Shown: one piece after another, positions 33,525-42,411 of the stretch
Position numbering within the stretch: the first letter of the stretch is position 1
Layout: the number at the start of each line of letters is the position of its first letter
Assembly: GCA_964247675.1 (NCBI GenBank)
Contig: CAXTVW010000003.1
Coordinates: 1 to 64,000, forward strand
DNA length: 64,000 nt
Direction: 5' to 3'
Source of the DNA: BOG-908 sp964247675
GTDB lineage: Bacteria > Pseudomonadota > Alphaproteobacteria > Acetobacterales > Acetobacteraceae
Notes under the pieces: generated by a model
The model's input: the letters and a program-made list of their open reading frames with translations, nothing else
What the model was told of the DNA's origin: nothing
Database searches by the model: none
Made by a program: the position numbers and the translations under genes

Positions 33525-34820
33525 ATGATCCTTAACGAGACGCACGACCCATCGGCTTCCAGCTGGATAGAGAGTGCCCGCGGGCATGCGGCGTTTCCTG
33601 TCCAGAACCTCCCCTACGGTGTGTTCACCCCGCCCGCGGGTGACGTGCAGCGGCCCGGGGTGGCCATCGGCGACCAGGTCCTGGATCTAGCAGCAGCAGC
33701 AGGCTTGCTGCCGCAGGCGGCTCGCTCGATGGTCACCGCTACCAACCTCAACGGGCTGTTTAGCCTGTCGGCCGCTGACCGGGCCGCATTACGCAAGCAG
33801 ATATTCGCCCTGCTTTCGCTGGAACGCCATCGTCAGGACGTGCAGCCGCTTCTGTTCGACACGGCCGATTGCGCGTTGCACATGCCGGTTGCAATCGGCG
33901 ATTATGCGGACTTCTACACCGGCATCAACCATGCCAGGAACGTGGGAAACCTGTTTCGCCCCGATGCGCCGCTTCTGCCAAACTACAAATGGCTGCCGAT
34001 CGGCTATCATGGGCGCGCCTCGTCGGTACGCCTGGCCGGAACGCCGGTTGTCCGTCCGAACGGACAGATACGCATAAATGGGGGAGAGCCGCGGCTTGCC
34101 CCATCGGCCCAACTCGACTTCGAACTGGAGATGGCGATCTGGCTCGGGCCAGGCAGCAAGCTGGGACGTCCTGTTCCTGTCGGCGAAGCGGCCTCACACA
34201 TCGTGGGCTTCGGCCTGTTGAACGACTGGTCGGCACGCGACATCCAGTTCTGGGAATACCAGCCGCTCGGGCCGTTCTTGGGTAAGAGCTTCCACTCGAC
34301 CGTGTCTCCCTGGGTCATCACGTCAGAGGCGCTGGCGCCATTCCGCGTTGCTCCCATGCCGCGTGCCGCCGGCGATCCCGAGCCGCTTGCCTACCTTTCA
34401 GATAATGACGATCAGCGCGCAGGAGCCTTTAGGATCGATTTGGAGGTACATCTTTCAACCGCGATCATGCGCGAGCGGGGCATCGGGCCTCATCGCCTCG
34501 GCCACAATTCTCTCTCCGACAACATGTATTGGACGGTTGCTCAGCTAGTGGCTCACCAGACGTCGAACGGCTGCGACTTGAATCCAGGCGACCTCATCGG
34601 CTCGGGCACAATATCGGGGGTCGACGACCATGAGCTGGGCAGCATGCTGGAGATTACGTTAGGCGGGAGGCGGCCGGTGCAGCTTCCGTCGGGCGAGACC
34701 CGCACCTTCCTCGAGGACGGGGATGAGGTGACATTGTCCGGAACGGCGCGAACGGCAGGCTTCGTTCCCATCGGTCTCGGCGATTGCGTGGCGCGTGTCG
34801 TCTCCGGCCCGCCGCTGTAG
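33525..34820 (+). CDS. fahA: Fumarylacetoacetase
   Basis: A 431-residue fumarylacetoacetate hydrolase, which splits 4-fumarylacetoacetate into fumarate and acetoacetate in homogentisate breakdown. The full-length FAH pattern is present: DFYTGINHARNVGNLFRP, LPIGYHGRASSV, the metal-binding LDFELEMA, LLNDWSARDIQFWEYQPLG and PFLGKSFHSTVSPWV, with normal length. ATG 33525 follows GAGAGG. No homogentisate dioxygenase is seen in the window, so it may act on an analogous fumaryl-type product of this island or complete a pathway encoded elsewhere. Confidence 0.92.
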   Translation: MILNETHDPSASSWIESARGHAAFPVQNLPYGVFTPPAGDVQRPGVAIGDQVLDLAAAAGLLPQAARSMVTATNLNGLFSLSAADRAALRKQIFALLSLERHRQDVQPLLFDTADCALHMPVAIGDYADFYTGINHARNVGNLFRPDAPLLPNYKWLPIGYHGRASSVRLAGTPVVRPNGQIRINGGEPRLAPSAQLDFELEMAIWLGPGSKLGRPVPVGEAASHIVGFGLLNDWSARDIQFWEYQPLGPFLGKSFHSTVSPWVITSEALAPFRVAPMPRAAGDPEPLAYLSDNDDQRAGAFRIDLEVHLSTAIMRERGIGPHRLGHNSLSDNMYWTVAQLVAHQTSNGCDLNPGDLIGSGTISGVDDHELGSMLEITLGGRRPVQLPSGETRTFLEDGDEVTLSGTARTAGFVPIGLGDCVARVVSGPPL

Positions 34821-35011
34821 TCGTTGATTTATCGCAATCCCGAGATGTCGTTGGTGCAGTGCACCATTGCTGATCAAGCCCGCCATAAGAACCGCAGGGC
34901 AGAAATTCACCACTGCCATCCAGGCTAGGTACCCGGTCGGAGAGCCGTGCCCGGGTCTTCTGCCAGGCGGACATCTCGCGTCAGTTTTCTCGCGGCATCC
35001 AAGTCGGCCAC

Positions 35012-35031
35012 TGTCCCTAGCTGAAGGGACT
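35012..35031. promoter_or_regulatory. Island palindrome, site 2
   Basis: TGTCCC-TAGCTGAA-GGGACT, one mismatch from the perfect palindrome, centred about 84 bp upstream of the class II aldolase start (the first gene of the aldolase-PanE-amidohydrolase-MFS operon). Otherwise the 284 bp after fahA hold nothing recognisable. Confidence 0.6.
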
Positions 35032-35104
35032 GCCGTATTGTGGCCGTGGCGTAAGCTAACTTTGACCCAGCCCTCGCGAGAGGCGTTCTTCAGGATAGCT
35101 CGAG

Positions 35105-35869
35105 ATGACCGTAACCGAACTCCTTATCCCCGATACATCGCTTCAGGAGCGCGAGCTGCGGGAGGACCTGGCGGCCTGCTACCGCATCTTCGCAAACCTC
35201 GGCTGGGTGGAGCTCATCTACAATCACATCACCCTCCGCGTACCAGGGCCTGACCACCATTTCCTGATCAATCCGTTCGGCTTGATGTATACCGAAGTAA
35301 CCGCCTCCAATCTGGTGAAGTCCGATCTGAGCGGAAACATCATTGGGTCATCAAGCTATCCGATCAACAAGGCTGGCTTTGTCCTTCACTCCGCAATCCA
35401 TGCGCATATCCCGCAAGCAAAATGCATCATGCACACGCACACGACGGCCGGGATGGCCGTGGCTTGCAAGAAGGATGGCCTGGCAACGACTAACTTCTAT
35501 GCAGCGCAGCTGTATGACCAAATAGCGTATCACGAGTTCGAGGGAATTACGGTCAACCCCGAAGAGCAAAAGCGAGTCCTGGCCAGCATGGCCGGCAAGC
35601 GTCAGCTCATCCTTCGCAACCACGGATTGCTGGTTTGGGGGGAAACCATTTCCGAAGCGTTCGCCAGAATGTGGACGCTCAACCGCGCTTGCGAGATACA
35701 GTTGGCGTCTCAGTCCCTTGCCGGCGACGACAATCCGATCAGCGCGGAAGTGTGCCAGCAGGCTAGCCGCGAGGCGTTCCAGTTCAAGCCAGAGTATGGC
35801 GCGGGACGCGACATCTTCGATGCTTTGAAGCGGCAGATTGGGTATCGGGGGTCGGACTACAGATTATGA
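35105..35869 (+). CDS. Class II aldolase/adducin family protein
   Basis: A 254-residue class II aldolase-like protein. Zinc ligands are His residues in IMHTHTTAGMAV and in LRNHGLLVWG; the substrate loop is YNHITLRVPG. Family members retro-aldolise sugar phosphates or hydroxy-keto acids, or act as decarboxylases, and many catabolic operons use them on non-sugar 4-hydroxy-2-oxoacids. It leads a run of four genes with 4-bp and larger overlaps (PanE-like reductase, amidohydrolase, MFS). Confidence 0.85.
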   Translation: MTVTELLIPDTSLQERELREDLAACYRIFANLGWVELIYNHITLRVPGPDHHFLINPFGLMYTEVTASNLVKSDLSGNIIGSSSYPINKAGFVLHSAIHAHIPQAKCIMHTHTTAGMAVACKKDGLATTNFYAAQLYDQIAYHEFEGITVNPEEQKRVLASMAGKRQLILRNHGLLVWGETISEAFARMWTLNRACEIQLASQSLAGDDNPISAEVCQQASREAFQFKPEYGAGRDIFDALKRQIGYRGSDYRL

Positions 35870-36936
35870 CAGAGCTTCGCGTCGGCGTTGTCGGCGCGGG
35901 CTCGATTGGCTGCGCGGTGGCGTTTGCAATCGCCGACGCGGGTGGTCGGCCGCCCTCAATCCTGGCGCGGGGCGCGACCCTCGCTGCCCTGCAGGGCGCA
36001 GGAGTGACAAGGTTGGACGGCGGTCACCGTTCACGCATGGTCGTCGCGTCTGACGATCCGTCGTTCCTTGGCGAGCAGGATGTGCTCGTGCTCAGCACGA
36101 AAGCGCCGGCCTTGTCCGCCCTTGCGCCCCGCCTGCGTCCAATGATCGGCCCACGTACGGCTATCGTGCCGCTTGTCAATGGCGTGCCCTGGTGGTTTTT
36201 CGCCGGCGACGGAGGCAGTCTGCCGGAATTGCAGCTCCGCTCGGTGGATCCGGGCGGCGACATAGCGCGCGCCCTGCCGAGCGAACAAATCGTCGGTGCT
36301 GTCGTCAACATGTCCTGCTCCAGCCCGAAACCCGGATGCGTCTTCCGCACTGCCGGCAATCGCATCACGATTGGAAGCATCATGACGGCTTCGGATCATG
36401 ATGACCGCCTGCAAATGGTCGATGACGTGTTTTGCGGCGCCGGCTTCGATGTTGTCAGGCACGAGCGGATTCGTGAAATAGTTTGGTACAAGCTGCTGGG
36501 AAACGCCAGCTTCAACCCGATCAGCGCACTCACGCGTGCCACCGGGGACCGGATTGCTACAGACCCTGAAGTGCGTGCCATTTGCATACAGATGATGAAT
36601 GAGGCCAAGTCGGTGGCGGCAGCGTTCGGGCTCACCGTCTCCGGCTCGCCGGATAGCCGTCTTGCGGTGGCCGAGAGCCTTGGGAAATTCAAGACCTCGA
36701 TGCTGCAGGACGCCGAGGCGGCTCGGCCTCTTGAATATTCGGCGTTGATTGGAGCCCTCGTCGAGATCGCCGATCATTTCAACGTAGCCGTACCAGTCAC
36801 TCGCGTCGTGCACGGGCTGGTGCAGTTACTTGATGTGGTAACCCAGTCGGAAAGCGCTGAGATGGTCGTGCCGGACGTGTCGGAGCATAATGTTGGGGAG
36901 TCGGCGTTTGGACCTCGCGATTACGCAAGGAATTAG
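35866..36936 (+). CDS. Ketopantoate reductase (PanE/ApbA) family oxidoreductase
   Basis: A 356-residue NADPH-dependent reductase: Rossmann motif VGVVGAGSIGCAVAFAIADAG at the N-terminus, PLVNGVPWWFF, and a helical C-terminal domain with KLLGNASFNPISALTRA. In a catabolic island such PanE relatives usually reduce another 2-oxo acid rather than ketopantoate. Its ATG overlaps the aldolase stop (ATGA). It is longer than E. coli PanE (303 residues). Confidence 0.85.
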   Translation: MTELRVGVVGAGSIGCAVAFAIADAGGRPPSILARGATLAALQGAGVTRLDGGHRSRMVVASDDPSFLGEQDVLVLSTKAPALSALAPRLRPMIGPRTAIVPLVNGVPWWFFAGDGGSLPELQLRSVDPGGDIARALPSEQIVGAVVNMSCSSPKPGCVFRTAGNRITIGSIMTASDHDDRLQMVDDVFCGAGFDVVRHERIREIVWYKLLGNASFNPISALTRATGDRIATDPEVRAICIQMMNEAKSVAAAFGLTVSGSPDSRLAVAESLGKFKTSMLQDAEAARPLEYSALIGALVEIADHFNVAVPVTRVVHGLVQLLDVVTQSESAEMVVPDVSEHNVGESAFGPRDYARN

Positions 36937-37918
36937 CGGGCTTGGCCTCATCGACGTGCATTCGCATTCGATGTTGCCGAGTTGGATTGACGCGACGCGT
37001 CTGCAATGCCTGCCAGAACCACCGCTGCTTGAGGGGATGCGGATCCCAGAGTGGAACGAGAATCTGGCGATTGCAGTGATGGATGCACACAAGATCCAGT
37101 CGATGCTGCTGTCCAATCCAATCGGGACGAAAGGCTTCGATGCGGCTGTCGCTATCCCCCTCGCGCGCCGCATGAACGATGAGCTTGCCGGCATCGTCTC
37201 ACGCCACCCGAAAAGGTTCGGCGCGTTCGCCGTGCTCCCCCTGCAGGACAACGATGCCACGTTGCGGGAGCTTGAGTATGCGCTCGATGAGCTTGGGCTG
37301 GATGGCGTCTGCCTTCACAGCAGCTTTGACGGCGCCTATCCGGGCGATCCGCGCTTTTTCCCGGTCTATGAGGAACTCAATCGTCGCCGCGTGCCCGCCT
37401 TCGTCCATCCCGTAGGCCCGGACTACGTCAAGCACATAGACCTGCCGTTTGTCCCGCCGTTCATGGAGTTCATGTTCGACAGCACGCGCGCTGCCACGAG
37501 CTTCATCCTCTCGGGCGCGCAAGCGCGCTTCCCCGATCTCGTGTACATCGCCACACACAGCGGAGGAACACTGCCGTTCCTCGTACACCGGCTCGCGTCC
37601 CTGACGGAGCGGCTGGGCACCGGCTACGGCGGCACAATGAGCTACGCGGAATTCCGTGCAGGTGTGGCAAGCCTGTATTTCGATTTGACTGCGTCACCTA
37701 CCCCGTCCTCGCTCAAATCGCTGCTTGAGGTTGCACCGCCGTCGCACATCCTGATCGGGTTTGACTATCCCATGCGCCCGGCTAGCAGTATCTCCCCCGC
37801 GCTGCGCGACCTGGACGAGAGCGGCCTGCTCAGTGGATGCAGCTCCGATGTGGCGTTCGGCAACGCCTTGCAAATCCTGCCTCGGCTTGCCGAACGGCTG
37901 AAAGTCACTGCGGGCTGA
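36890..37918 (+). CDS. Amidohydrolase 2 family decarboxylase/hydrolase (ACMSD-like), copy 1
   Basis: A 342-residue metal-dependent enzyme of the ACMSD group (non-oxidative decarboxylases and hydratases such as gamma-resorcylate decarboxylase and 4-oxalomesaconate hydratase). The metal site looks complete: LIDVHSHSM, AFVHPVGPD, IATHSGGTLPFL and LIGFDYPMRP. The ATG at 36890, with GGAG 4 bp upstream, overlaps the reductase gene by 47 bp; a TTG six codons later is an alternative. The substrate is unknown. Confidence 0.83.
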   Translation: MLGSRRLDLAITQGISGLGLIDVHSHSMLPSWIDATRLQCLPEPPLLEGMRIPEWNENLAIAVMDAHKIQSMLLSNPIGTKGFDAAVAIPLARRMNDELAGIVSRHPKRFGAFAVLPLQDNDATLRELEYALDELGLDGVCLHSSFDGAYPGDPRFFPVYEELNRRRVPAFVHPVGPDYVKHIDLPFVPPFMEFMFDSTRAATSFILSGAQARFPDLVYIATHSGGTLPFLVHRLASLTERLGTGYGGTMSYAEFRAGVASLYFDLTASPTPSSLKSLLEVAPPSHILIGFDYPMRPASSISPALRDLDESGLLSGCSSDVAFGNALQILPRLAERLKVTAG

Positions 37919-37971
37919 CCCGTATGCAGGCTGGTCATCGCGAAAAAAGCAGACGGGGAAGGATAGATTAG

Positions 37972-39327
37972 ATGGCGCTCGCTCTGGTCCCGCAGGTTGC
38001 GGTTCATGATACCGCCGAGACCGGTTTCAGTCCGGCTCGGGTGTTGGCAGTCGCGATATGCGTGGTGATCTGTCTGCTCGACGGGTACGACAGCCAGTCC
38101 GTCGCGGTGACGGCCGCTTGGATTGTCCGTGATCTGGGCCTTTCGCCCAGGGACCTGGGCCTCCTGTTTGGCGTGCACACGCTGGGGCTGGCGATCGGAT
38201 CGCTATGCCTGGCACCCTGGGCCGACAAGGTGGGCCGGCGGCCTATAATCGTGATAGGGCTCGCTGTTCTGACTATCGCGATGTATTTGGCGGCAAACGT
38301 TACGACGATGCAGGAATTCATCTACGTTCGCATTGTCACCGGCATCGGCGTTGGAACCTTGCTTGCCAGCGTCAACACGCTGGTAGCCGAACATGCCTCA
38401 CTTAAATGGCGCAATTTTGCCATCTCCACGTTCGTGATCGCGTTCCCCATCGGGTCTGGACTCGCGGGGGTAGCCGTTCCGCCGCTCGTGGCCACGCACG
38501 GCTGGCGCTCGGTCTATGTCCTCGGAGCCATCATCTCTCTGGTACTCATCCCAACGTTCCTGGTGCTTGTACCTGAGTCGATGAGCTTTCTTGCAAGCCG
38601 GCAACCTCAGTCCGCCCTGAGCCGCCTCAATAGAGTTCGGAAAACGTTCGGATTGGAGCTTCTCGCCGAATTGCCGCAGAAGCCCGCATTACAGAACAAG
38701 ACGGCTTATCGTGCGATCTTCCAGAGTGGAATGGCCGAGACGACAATCTGGGTGTGGGTAACCTTCGCCATGTTTGAGACCTCGACGTATTTCATCCTGA
38801 GCTGGACGACGTCTATCCTTGGCCATGCTGGTCTTGGCGACACGCAAGCGGTTTATGGGTCGGTTTTGCTGACCGCAGGCGGAGCGCTCGGCGGCCTTGT
38901 TGTCGGCGCCGCGGCAACCCGCTGGAGCGCGCCAAAGCTGACCTCCGCGTTCATGGTGCTGTCTTTTGTGGCTTTCGCGACCTGGGCGATACTGCCAAAC
39001 TCCGCGCCGCTGTTGCTGACTGCCGCCTTTGTGACCGGTTTCTTCGTCTTTGGTGGCTCAGTGGGAAAGTTCACTATCGTGGCCGCCGTCTATCCGGCAT
39101 CGATGCGCGTTACGGGCCTTGGCGTCGCGCTCGGCGTCGGACGGTTAGGCGCGTCTCTCGGCCCTTATACCGCCGGCGTGCTCCTCTCACTGGGATGGCA
39201 TCGGGCGCCGCTTCTCCTTCTGCTGGGATCGCCACTGTTATTGGCCGCGTCAGCAGTGGAACGCATACGCCGGCTCCTGCTGAAGCGTGCGGATCACCAG
39301 CCAGTGGACCGCACAAGCGCGGCGTGA
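37972..39327 (+). CDS. MFS aromatic acid:H+ symporter (AAHS/PcaK-like)
   Basis: A 451-residue 12-TM importer. The TM1 motif LLDGYDSQSVAVTA is the D-G-Y-D signature of the aromatic acid:H+ symporter family (PcaK, BenK, MhpT). The loop motif WADKVGRRPIIVIG and a PESMSFLASRQPQSAL segment after TM6 agree. The start has GGGGAAGGATAG upstream. Last gene of the aldolase operon. With the other MFS and the OprB porin the island has a full uptake route for an aromatic-type acid. Confidence 0.88.
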   Translation: MALALVPQVAVHDTAETGFSPARVLAVAICVVICLLDGYDSQSVAVTAAWIVRDLGLSPRDLGLLFGVHTLGLAIGSLCLAPWADKVGRRPIIVIGLAVLTIAMYLAANVTTMQEFIYVRIVTGIGVGTLLASVNTLVAEHASLKWRNFAISTFVIAFPIGSGLAGVAVPPLVATHGWRSVYVLGAIISLVLIPTFLVLVPESMSFLASRQPQSALSRLNRVRKTFGLELLAELPQKPALQNKTAYRAIFQSGMAETTIWVWVTFAMFETSTYFILSWTTSILGHAGLGDTQAVYGSVLLTAGGALGGLVVGAAATRWSAPKLTSAFMVLSFVAFATWAILPNSAPLLLTAAFVTGFFVFGGSVGKFTIVAAVYPASMRVTGLGVALGVGRLGASLGPYTAGVLLSLGWHRAPLLLLLGSPLLLAASAVERIRRLLLKRADHQPVDRTSAA

Positions 39328-39370
39328 TCTCCGCAAGGCGCTCCCGCCTGGTAGCGCGTCGCGTGATGTC

Positions 39371-39394
39371 GCTGTCCCGCCGGTCAGGGACAGC
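39371..39394. promoter_or_regulatory. Island palindrome, site 3 (perfect)
   Basis: GCTGTCCC-GCCGGTCA-GGGACAGC, a perfect 8-bp inverted repeat with 8-bp spacer, centred about 65 bp upstream of the first VOC gene. It lies 44 bp after the MFS stop, so a terminator role was considered; the lack of a U-tract and the recurrence at promoters argue for an operator. Confidence 0.65.
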
Positions 39395-39434
39395 GCTTCC
39401 GGCCAGCCCCGCATACGCTTGCCATAGTATTGTT

Positions 39435-40067
39435 TCCGGAGGACAACATGGCTGATCTACCCGTACTCGAGCTGGCCAAGCCTTCTACATCTACGGCCGA
39501 AGCAGGGCTGACGCCTCTGATGCTCAATCATGCCGCGTGGGTAACGCACGATGTGGAAGCGACGGCAAATTTCTACACGCGCGTCATGGGCATGGAGCTG
39601 GCCAGCACGATCTATGATGACAGCGTGCCTTCGACCGGCGATGCCTTTCCCTACTTCCACATCTTCTTCAGCATGCAGGACGGATCGACCATCGCCTTCT
39701 TCGAGGCGCCGGGGCTGCCTGTCCGGGCTGAGTCGACGCATCCCGCCTACGACATCTTCGATCACATCGCACTTCAGGCGACCGACCGGGGCGAGGTGGA
39801 CCGCTGGGCCGACTGGCTAAGACAGAACGGCGTAAGCCTGATCGGCCCGACCGACCACAAGGGTATGATTTACAGCATCTACTTCCATGATCCGAACGGC
39901 ATCCGCCTGGAGATAACCGCGCCGCTGGATCCTGACTGGAACAAGCACACCACGCAGGGCTATGCCGACCTCAAGATGTGGTGCGACGCCAAGAAGAAGG
40001 CGGTGGCGGAGGGCAAGGATGTTGCCACTGAAATGGTGACGCTGATCCGCAAGCAACGTCAGCGATA
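39435..40067 (+). repeat. 633-bp direct repeat, copy 1 (contains VOC gene)
   Basis: As far as I can compare by eye, this stretch is identical to 46629-47261 in the same orientation, from 13 bp upstream of the ATG to the last codons of the gene. Immediately outside it the sequences diverge, apart from the similar palindrome 40-odd bp upstream of each copy. Confidence 0.9.
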
Positions 40068-40077
40068 CGATCATTAA
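39448..40077 (+). CDS. VOC-superfamily protein (glyoxalase/extradiol dioxygenase-like), copy 1
   Basis: A 209-residue vicinal-oxygen-chelate protein. The residues LNHAAWVTHDVEATANFYTR, FDHIALQATD and GIRLEITAP give a His, His, Glu set that would bind the metal, as in glyoxalases and type I extradiol dioxygenases. A ring-cleavage or isomerase role is possible. GGAGG stands 5 bp before ATG 39448. The first 206 residues are identical to the second copy at 46642, and only the C-terminal tails differ (here ending RQRYDH). A cupin gene follows in the same direction. Confidence 0.85.
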   Translation: MADLPVLELAKPSTSTAEAGLTPLMLNHAAWVTHDVEATANFYTRVMGMELASTIYDDSVPSTGDAFPYFHIFFSMQDGSTIAFFEAPGLPVRAESTHPAYDIFDHIALQATDRGEVDRWADWLRQNGVSLIGPTDHKGMIYSIYFHDPNGIRLEITAPLDPDWNKHTTQGYADLKMWCDAKKKAVAEGKDVATEMVTLIRKQRQRYDH

Positions 40078-40231
40078 GCAGGCGGCGGAGCGCATCTCCG
40101 CACGTCAGGCCAAGCCGGGCTACGCGCGTTGACACGCCGGAGCCCGGCACGCGTTGTAGGGCTGAGCCGGAGCCTGGCTTAGGGCTTGGGTGCGGCACCT
40201 ATGTCAAGCTGCACCGAAGGAGTAGCGACGA

Positions 40232-41005
40232 ATGATAGTCTATGGTCTTCAGGCCACCTCACAAGCAACCCGCCGTTTGGTCACTTTGGATGGCGCAAGT
40301 TGGGAAAAGTCCGACTACATCGTACCGGTGAGCGGCGAGAAGGTGGCGCCTGGCGCTTTCCTGATCGAGCAGCATCCCGGCTCAGTCATCCCGGCGCATT
40401 TTCACCGCGAGAACCAATTCCAGATATTCGTGAATGGATCAGGCCGGATCGGCGGCCACGACGTCTCTGCCGTCACCGTTCACTACGCAGGCGCTTGCAC
40501 CGGATATGGTCCGATCGTCGCTGGCGAGAACGGCCTTGCCTACCTGACGCTACGCGCCGCGCATGATGTCGGGGCAATCCTGTTGAGCAATTCGAAGCCA
40601 CCCAAGGGTCCGCGCCGCGGCGCAACTGTAGGGCCCATTCAAGTCCCCGTTCCGGCAGCGCTCGGCGAAACCACTGGCGTGATAGAACGCGAGCTGATCG
40701 CTCCTACGGAAGAAGGCCTGTCCGCGGCTCTCGTGGTTATCGGGAAAGGGGAGCAGCTACCTGGCGCTGCCAGTCTCGGGCAAGGCCGCTTCATCGTGGT
40801 TGTCGCCGGCTCGATCACCACGCCTGAGGCGACGTTGACACGGCTCGAATCATTCTACATCGATTCCGAGGCGGCCTGGCCAGATGTTGTGGCAGGCGAG
40901 AGTGGTGCCGCTGTCCTGAACCTTGCTGTCCCACCGAGGGACCCTCGCTACTCGCAAGCCTTGGCAGACTTCAAGGTAACGGTCGCCTCGCAAGCCACGC
41001 AGTGA
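40232..41005 (+). CDS. Cupin-domain protein
   Basis: A 257-residue protein with an N-terminal cupin: HPGSVIPAHFHRENQFQIFVNGSGRIG gives the G(X)5HXH(X)3-4E(X)6G metal site, with His-Phe-His and a downstream Glu/Gln. The C-terminal half has weaker beta-strand similarity (GEQLPGAASLGQGRFIVVVAGS) and may be a second, metal-free cupin. AAGGAG precedes ATG 40232. The role is unknown; a dioxygenase, isomerase or binding role would suit the island. Confidence 0.75.
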   Translation: MIVYGLQATSQATRRLVTLDGASWEKSDYIVPVSGEKVAPGAFLIEQHPGSVIPAHFHRENQFQIFVNGSGRIGGHDVSAVTVHYAGACTGYGPIVAGENGLAYLTLRAAHDVGAILLSNSKPPKGPRRGATVGPIQVPVPAALGETTGVIERELIAPTEEGLSAALVVIGKGEQLPGAASLGQGRFIVVVAGSITTPEATLTRLESFYIDSEAAWPDVVAGESGAAVLNLAVPPRDPRYSQALADFKVTVASQATQ

Positions 41006-41062
41006 TTTTATCGCCGCCCTGAGGCTGGCGCAAAGCGGCCCTGACTGCTGCTGAACGGACAA

Positions 41063-42112
41063 TCAGCAGCAGCTGCAGCCGTGCTCAGAGTTCGCGGCGC
41101 TGCCGCCCTCCGGCGCATCTGCGCAAAGATGGTGCAGCCGGAACAGTTCGACGGCATTCGTGCTGAAGATGCGCTTCTTGGCTTCGTCGGGAATAGCCGC
41201 ATTGCGAACATGATCGACGGCAAGCGCCACGATCGTCTCCGGATTGCCAAGCGGATAATCCGATCCGAGCATCACTTGGCTGCTGCCAATGATCCTCGCG
41301 GTTAATTCCACCTCAAGGCTGGACTGCCACATCGCAGGTGCCGTGTCTACAAACACGCGCTTCAACAGGTCAGGGTAATCGTGGTCCGGGACGTTCAGAT
41401 AGCCTTGCGCGGCGAAGAACAGCCGCCGGATGGCGATCGGCAGCAATCCACCGAGATGGCCGAAGCACATCTGCAAGTCGGGCAAGTCGGTGAAGGTGCC
41501 GTTATACATGAGGTTGGCTATACCGAGAGTCATGTCGGTCGGCTTGCCGATAGTCCGGTCCAGGGCCCATTTGTCCATGCCCGGAAGCGGCCCGCTCCAA
41601 CTCGGGTGCACGAACACCGGCAGACGAGCATCTGCGGCAACGGCAAGGAACCTTCTGAAGGCGACGTTGTCGGGATACCGGCCGCGATGTGTTGTGGTCA
41701 TGTTCAGCGCGCACAGGCCGAGGTCTCGGGCACGCGATATTTCCTCCTCCATCGCATCACCGCCGTCAGGCGGGACCGAGATCATCCCTGAGAAGCGATC
41801 GGGCCGCTTCGCCACGACCTCAGCAGTGGCATCGTTGATGACGCGGGCGGCGGGTATCGTCATCCAATCCTGATAGCAAGCCGAGGAAAGGATGGCGTGG
41901 TCGACGCCAGCTGCATCCATAATCCGCAACTGCTCGTCGATGTTGGACCAGAAGAAGGGATCAATCGCCGGCGCAGATATTGTTCCTGTAGCCGTATCAC
42001 GTCCGGCCACCCTGCCGTTCTTCCACACCGCCTCGATATCCGGCGGCAACAGCGTGTCGATTTCGTCAAAATACTGCATCGGGATGAAATGGTGGTGAAC
42101 GTCGATGATCAT
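41063..42112 (-). CDS. Amidohydrolase 2 family decarboxylase/hydrolase (ACMSD-like), copy 2
   Basis: A 349-residue enzyme of the same group as the one at 36890, with an intact metal site: IIDVHHHFIP, VFVHPSWSG, CFGHLGGLLP and LGSDYPLGNP. The start at 42112 is preferred because GAGGG lies 7 bp upstream; ATGs at 42130-42133 are possible but lack a ribosome site. The C-terminus ends in a Cys-rich tail (SEHGCSCC), unusual for the family. Divergent from the CoA-transferase operon, with an island palindrome in between. Confidence 0.83.
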   Translation of the reverse strand: MIIDVHHHFIPMQYFDEIDTLLPPDIEAVWKNGRVAGRDTATGTISAPAIDPFFWSNIDEQLRIMDAAGVDHAILSSACYQDWMTIPAARVINDATAEVVAKRPDRFSGMISVPPDGGDAMEEEISRARDLGLCALNMTTTHRGRYPDNVAFRRFLAVAADARLPVFVHPSWSGPLPGMDKWALDRTIGKPTDMTLGIANLMYNGTFTDLPDLQMCFGHLGGLLPIAIRRLFFAAQGYLNVPDHDYPDLLKRVFVDTAPAMWQSSLEVELTARIIGSSQVMLGSDYPLGNPETIVALAVDHVRNAAIPDEAKKRIFSTNAVELFRLHHLCADAPEGGSAANSEHGCSCC

Positions 42113-42185
42113 CTCGGCACCCTCAGGCATCATTGGAATATTAGCGCTGCTAGATTACGTCGTAGGACTTCACTTGTAGGCAGGA

Positions 42186-42205
42186 TGTCCCCCATCTTAG
42201 GGACA
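42186..42205. promoter_or_regulatory. Island palindrome, site 4 (perfect core)
   Basis: TGTCCC-CCATCTTA-GGGACA, a perfect 6-bp inverted repeat with the same 8-bp spacer, centred 84 bp upstream of the minus-strand amidohydrolase start and 216 bp upstream of the plus-strand CoA-transferase start. It lies in an A/T-rich 300-bp divergent control region, with nothing else recognisable there. Confidence 0.65.
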
Positions 42206-42411
42206 AACGCGTTATTCACGTTTGCTATAGGGTGCTGCTCTAGCGTTGGAGCGTGTTGCTAAGTGTATGCCATAGGAAGCACAGCTAGCGAAGGTCAAAC
42301 TCGCACCAATGGCGCATATTGCCGCATGCACCAGCGTCATAGTTTGCGTAATGAGGATTTTCGGGAGATCCGGCCGTTTCGGGCAGGCGACGCTACCGCC
42401 GGCGGCATACG

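Noticed and set aside
39371..39394. Terminator of the MFS gene
   Set aside because: The hairpin has no T-run after it, and the same arms occur at sites that do not follow a gene end (for example 42186-42205).
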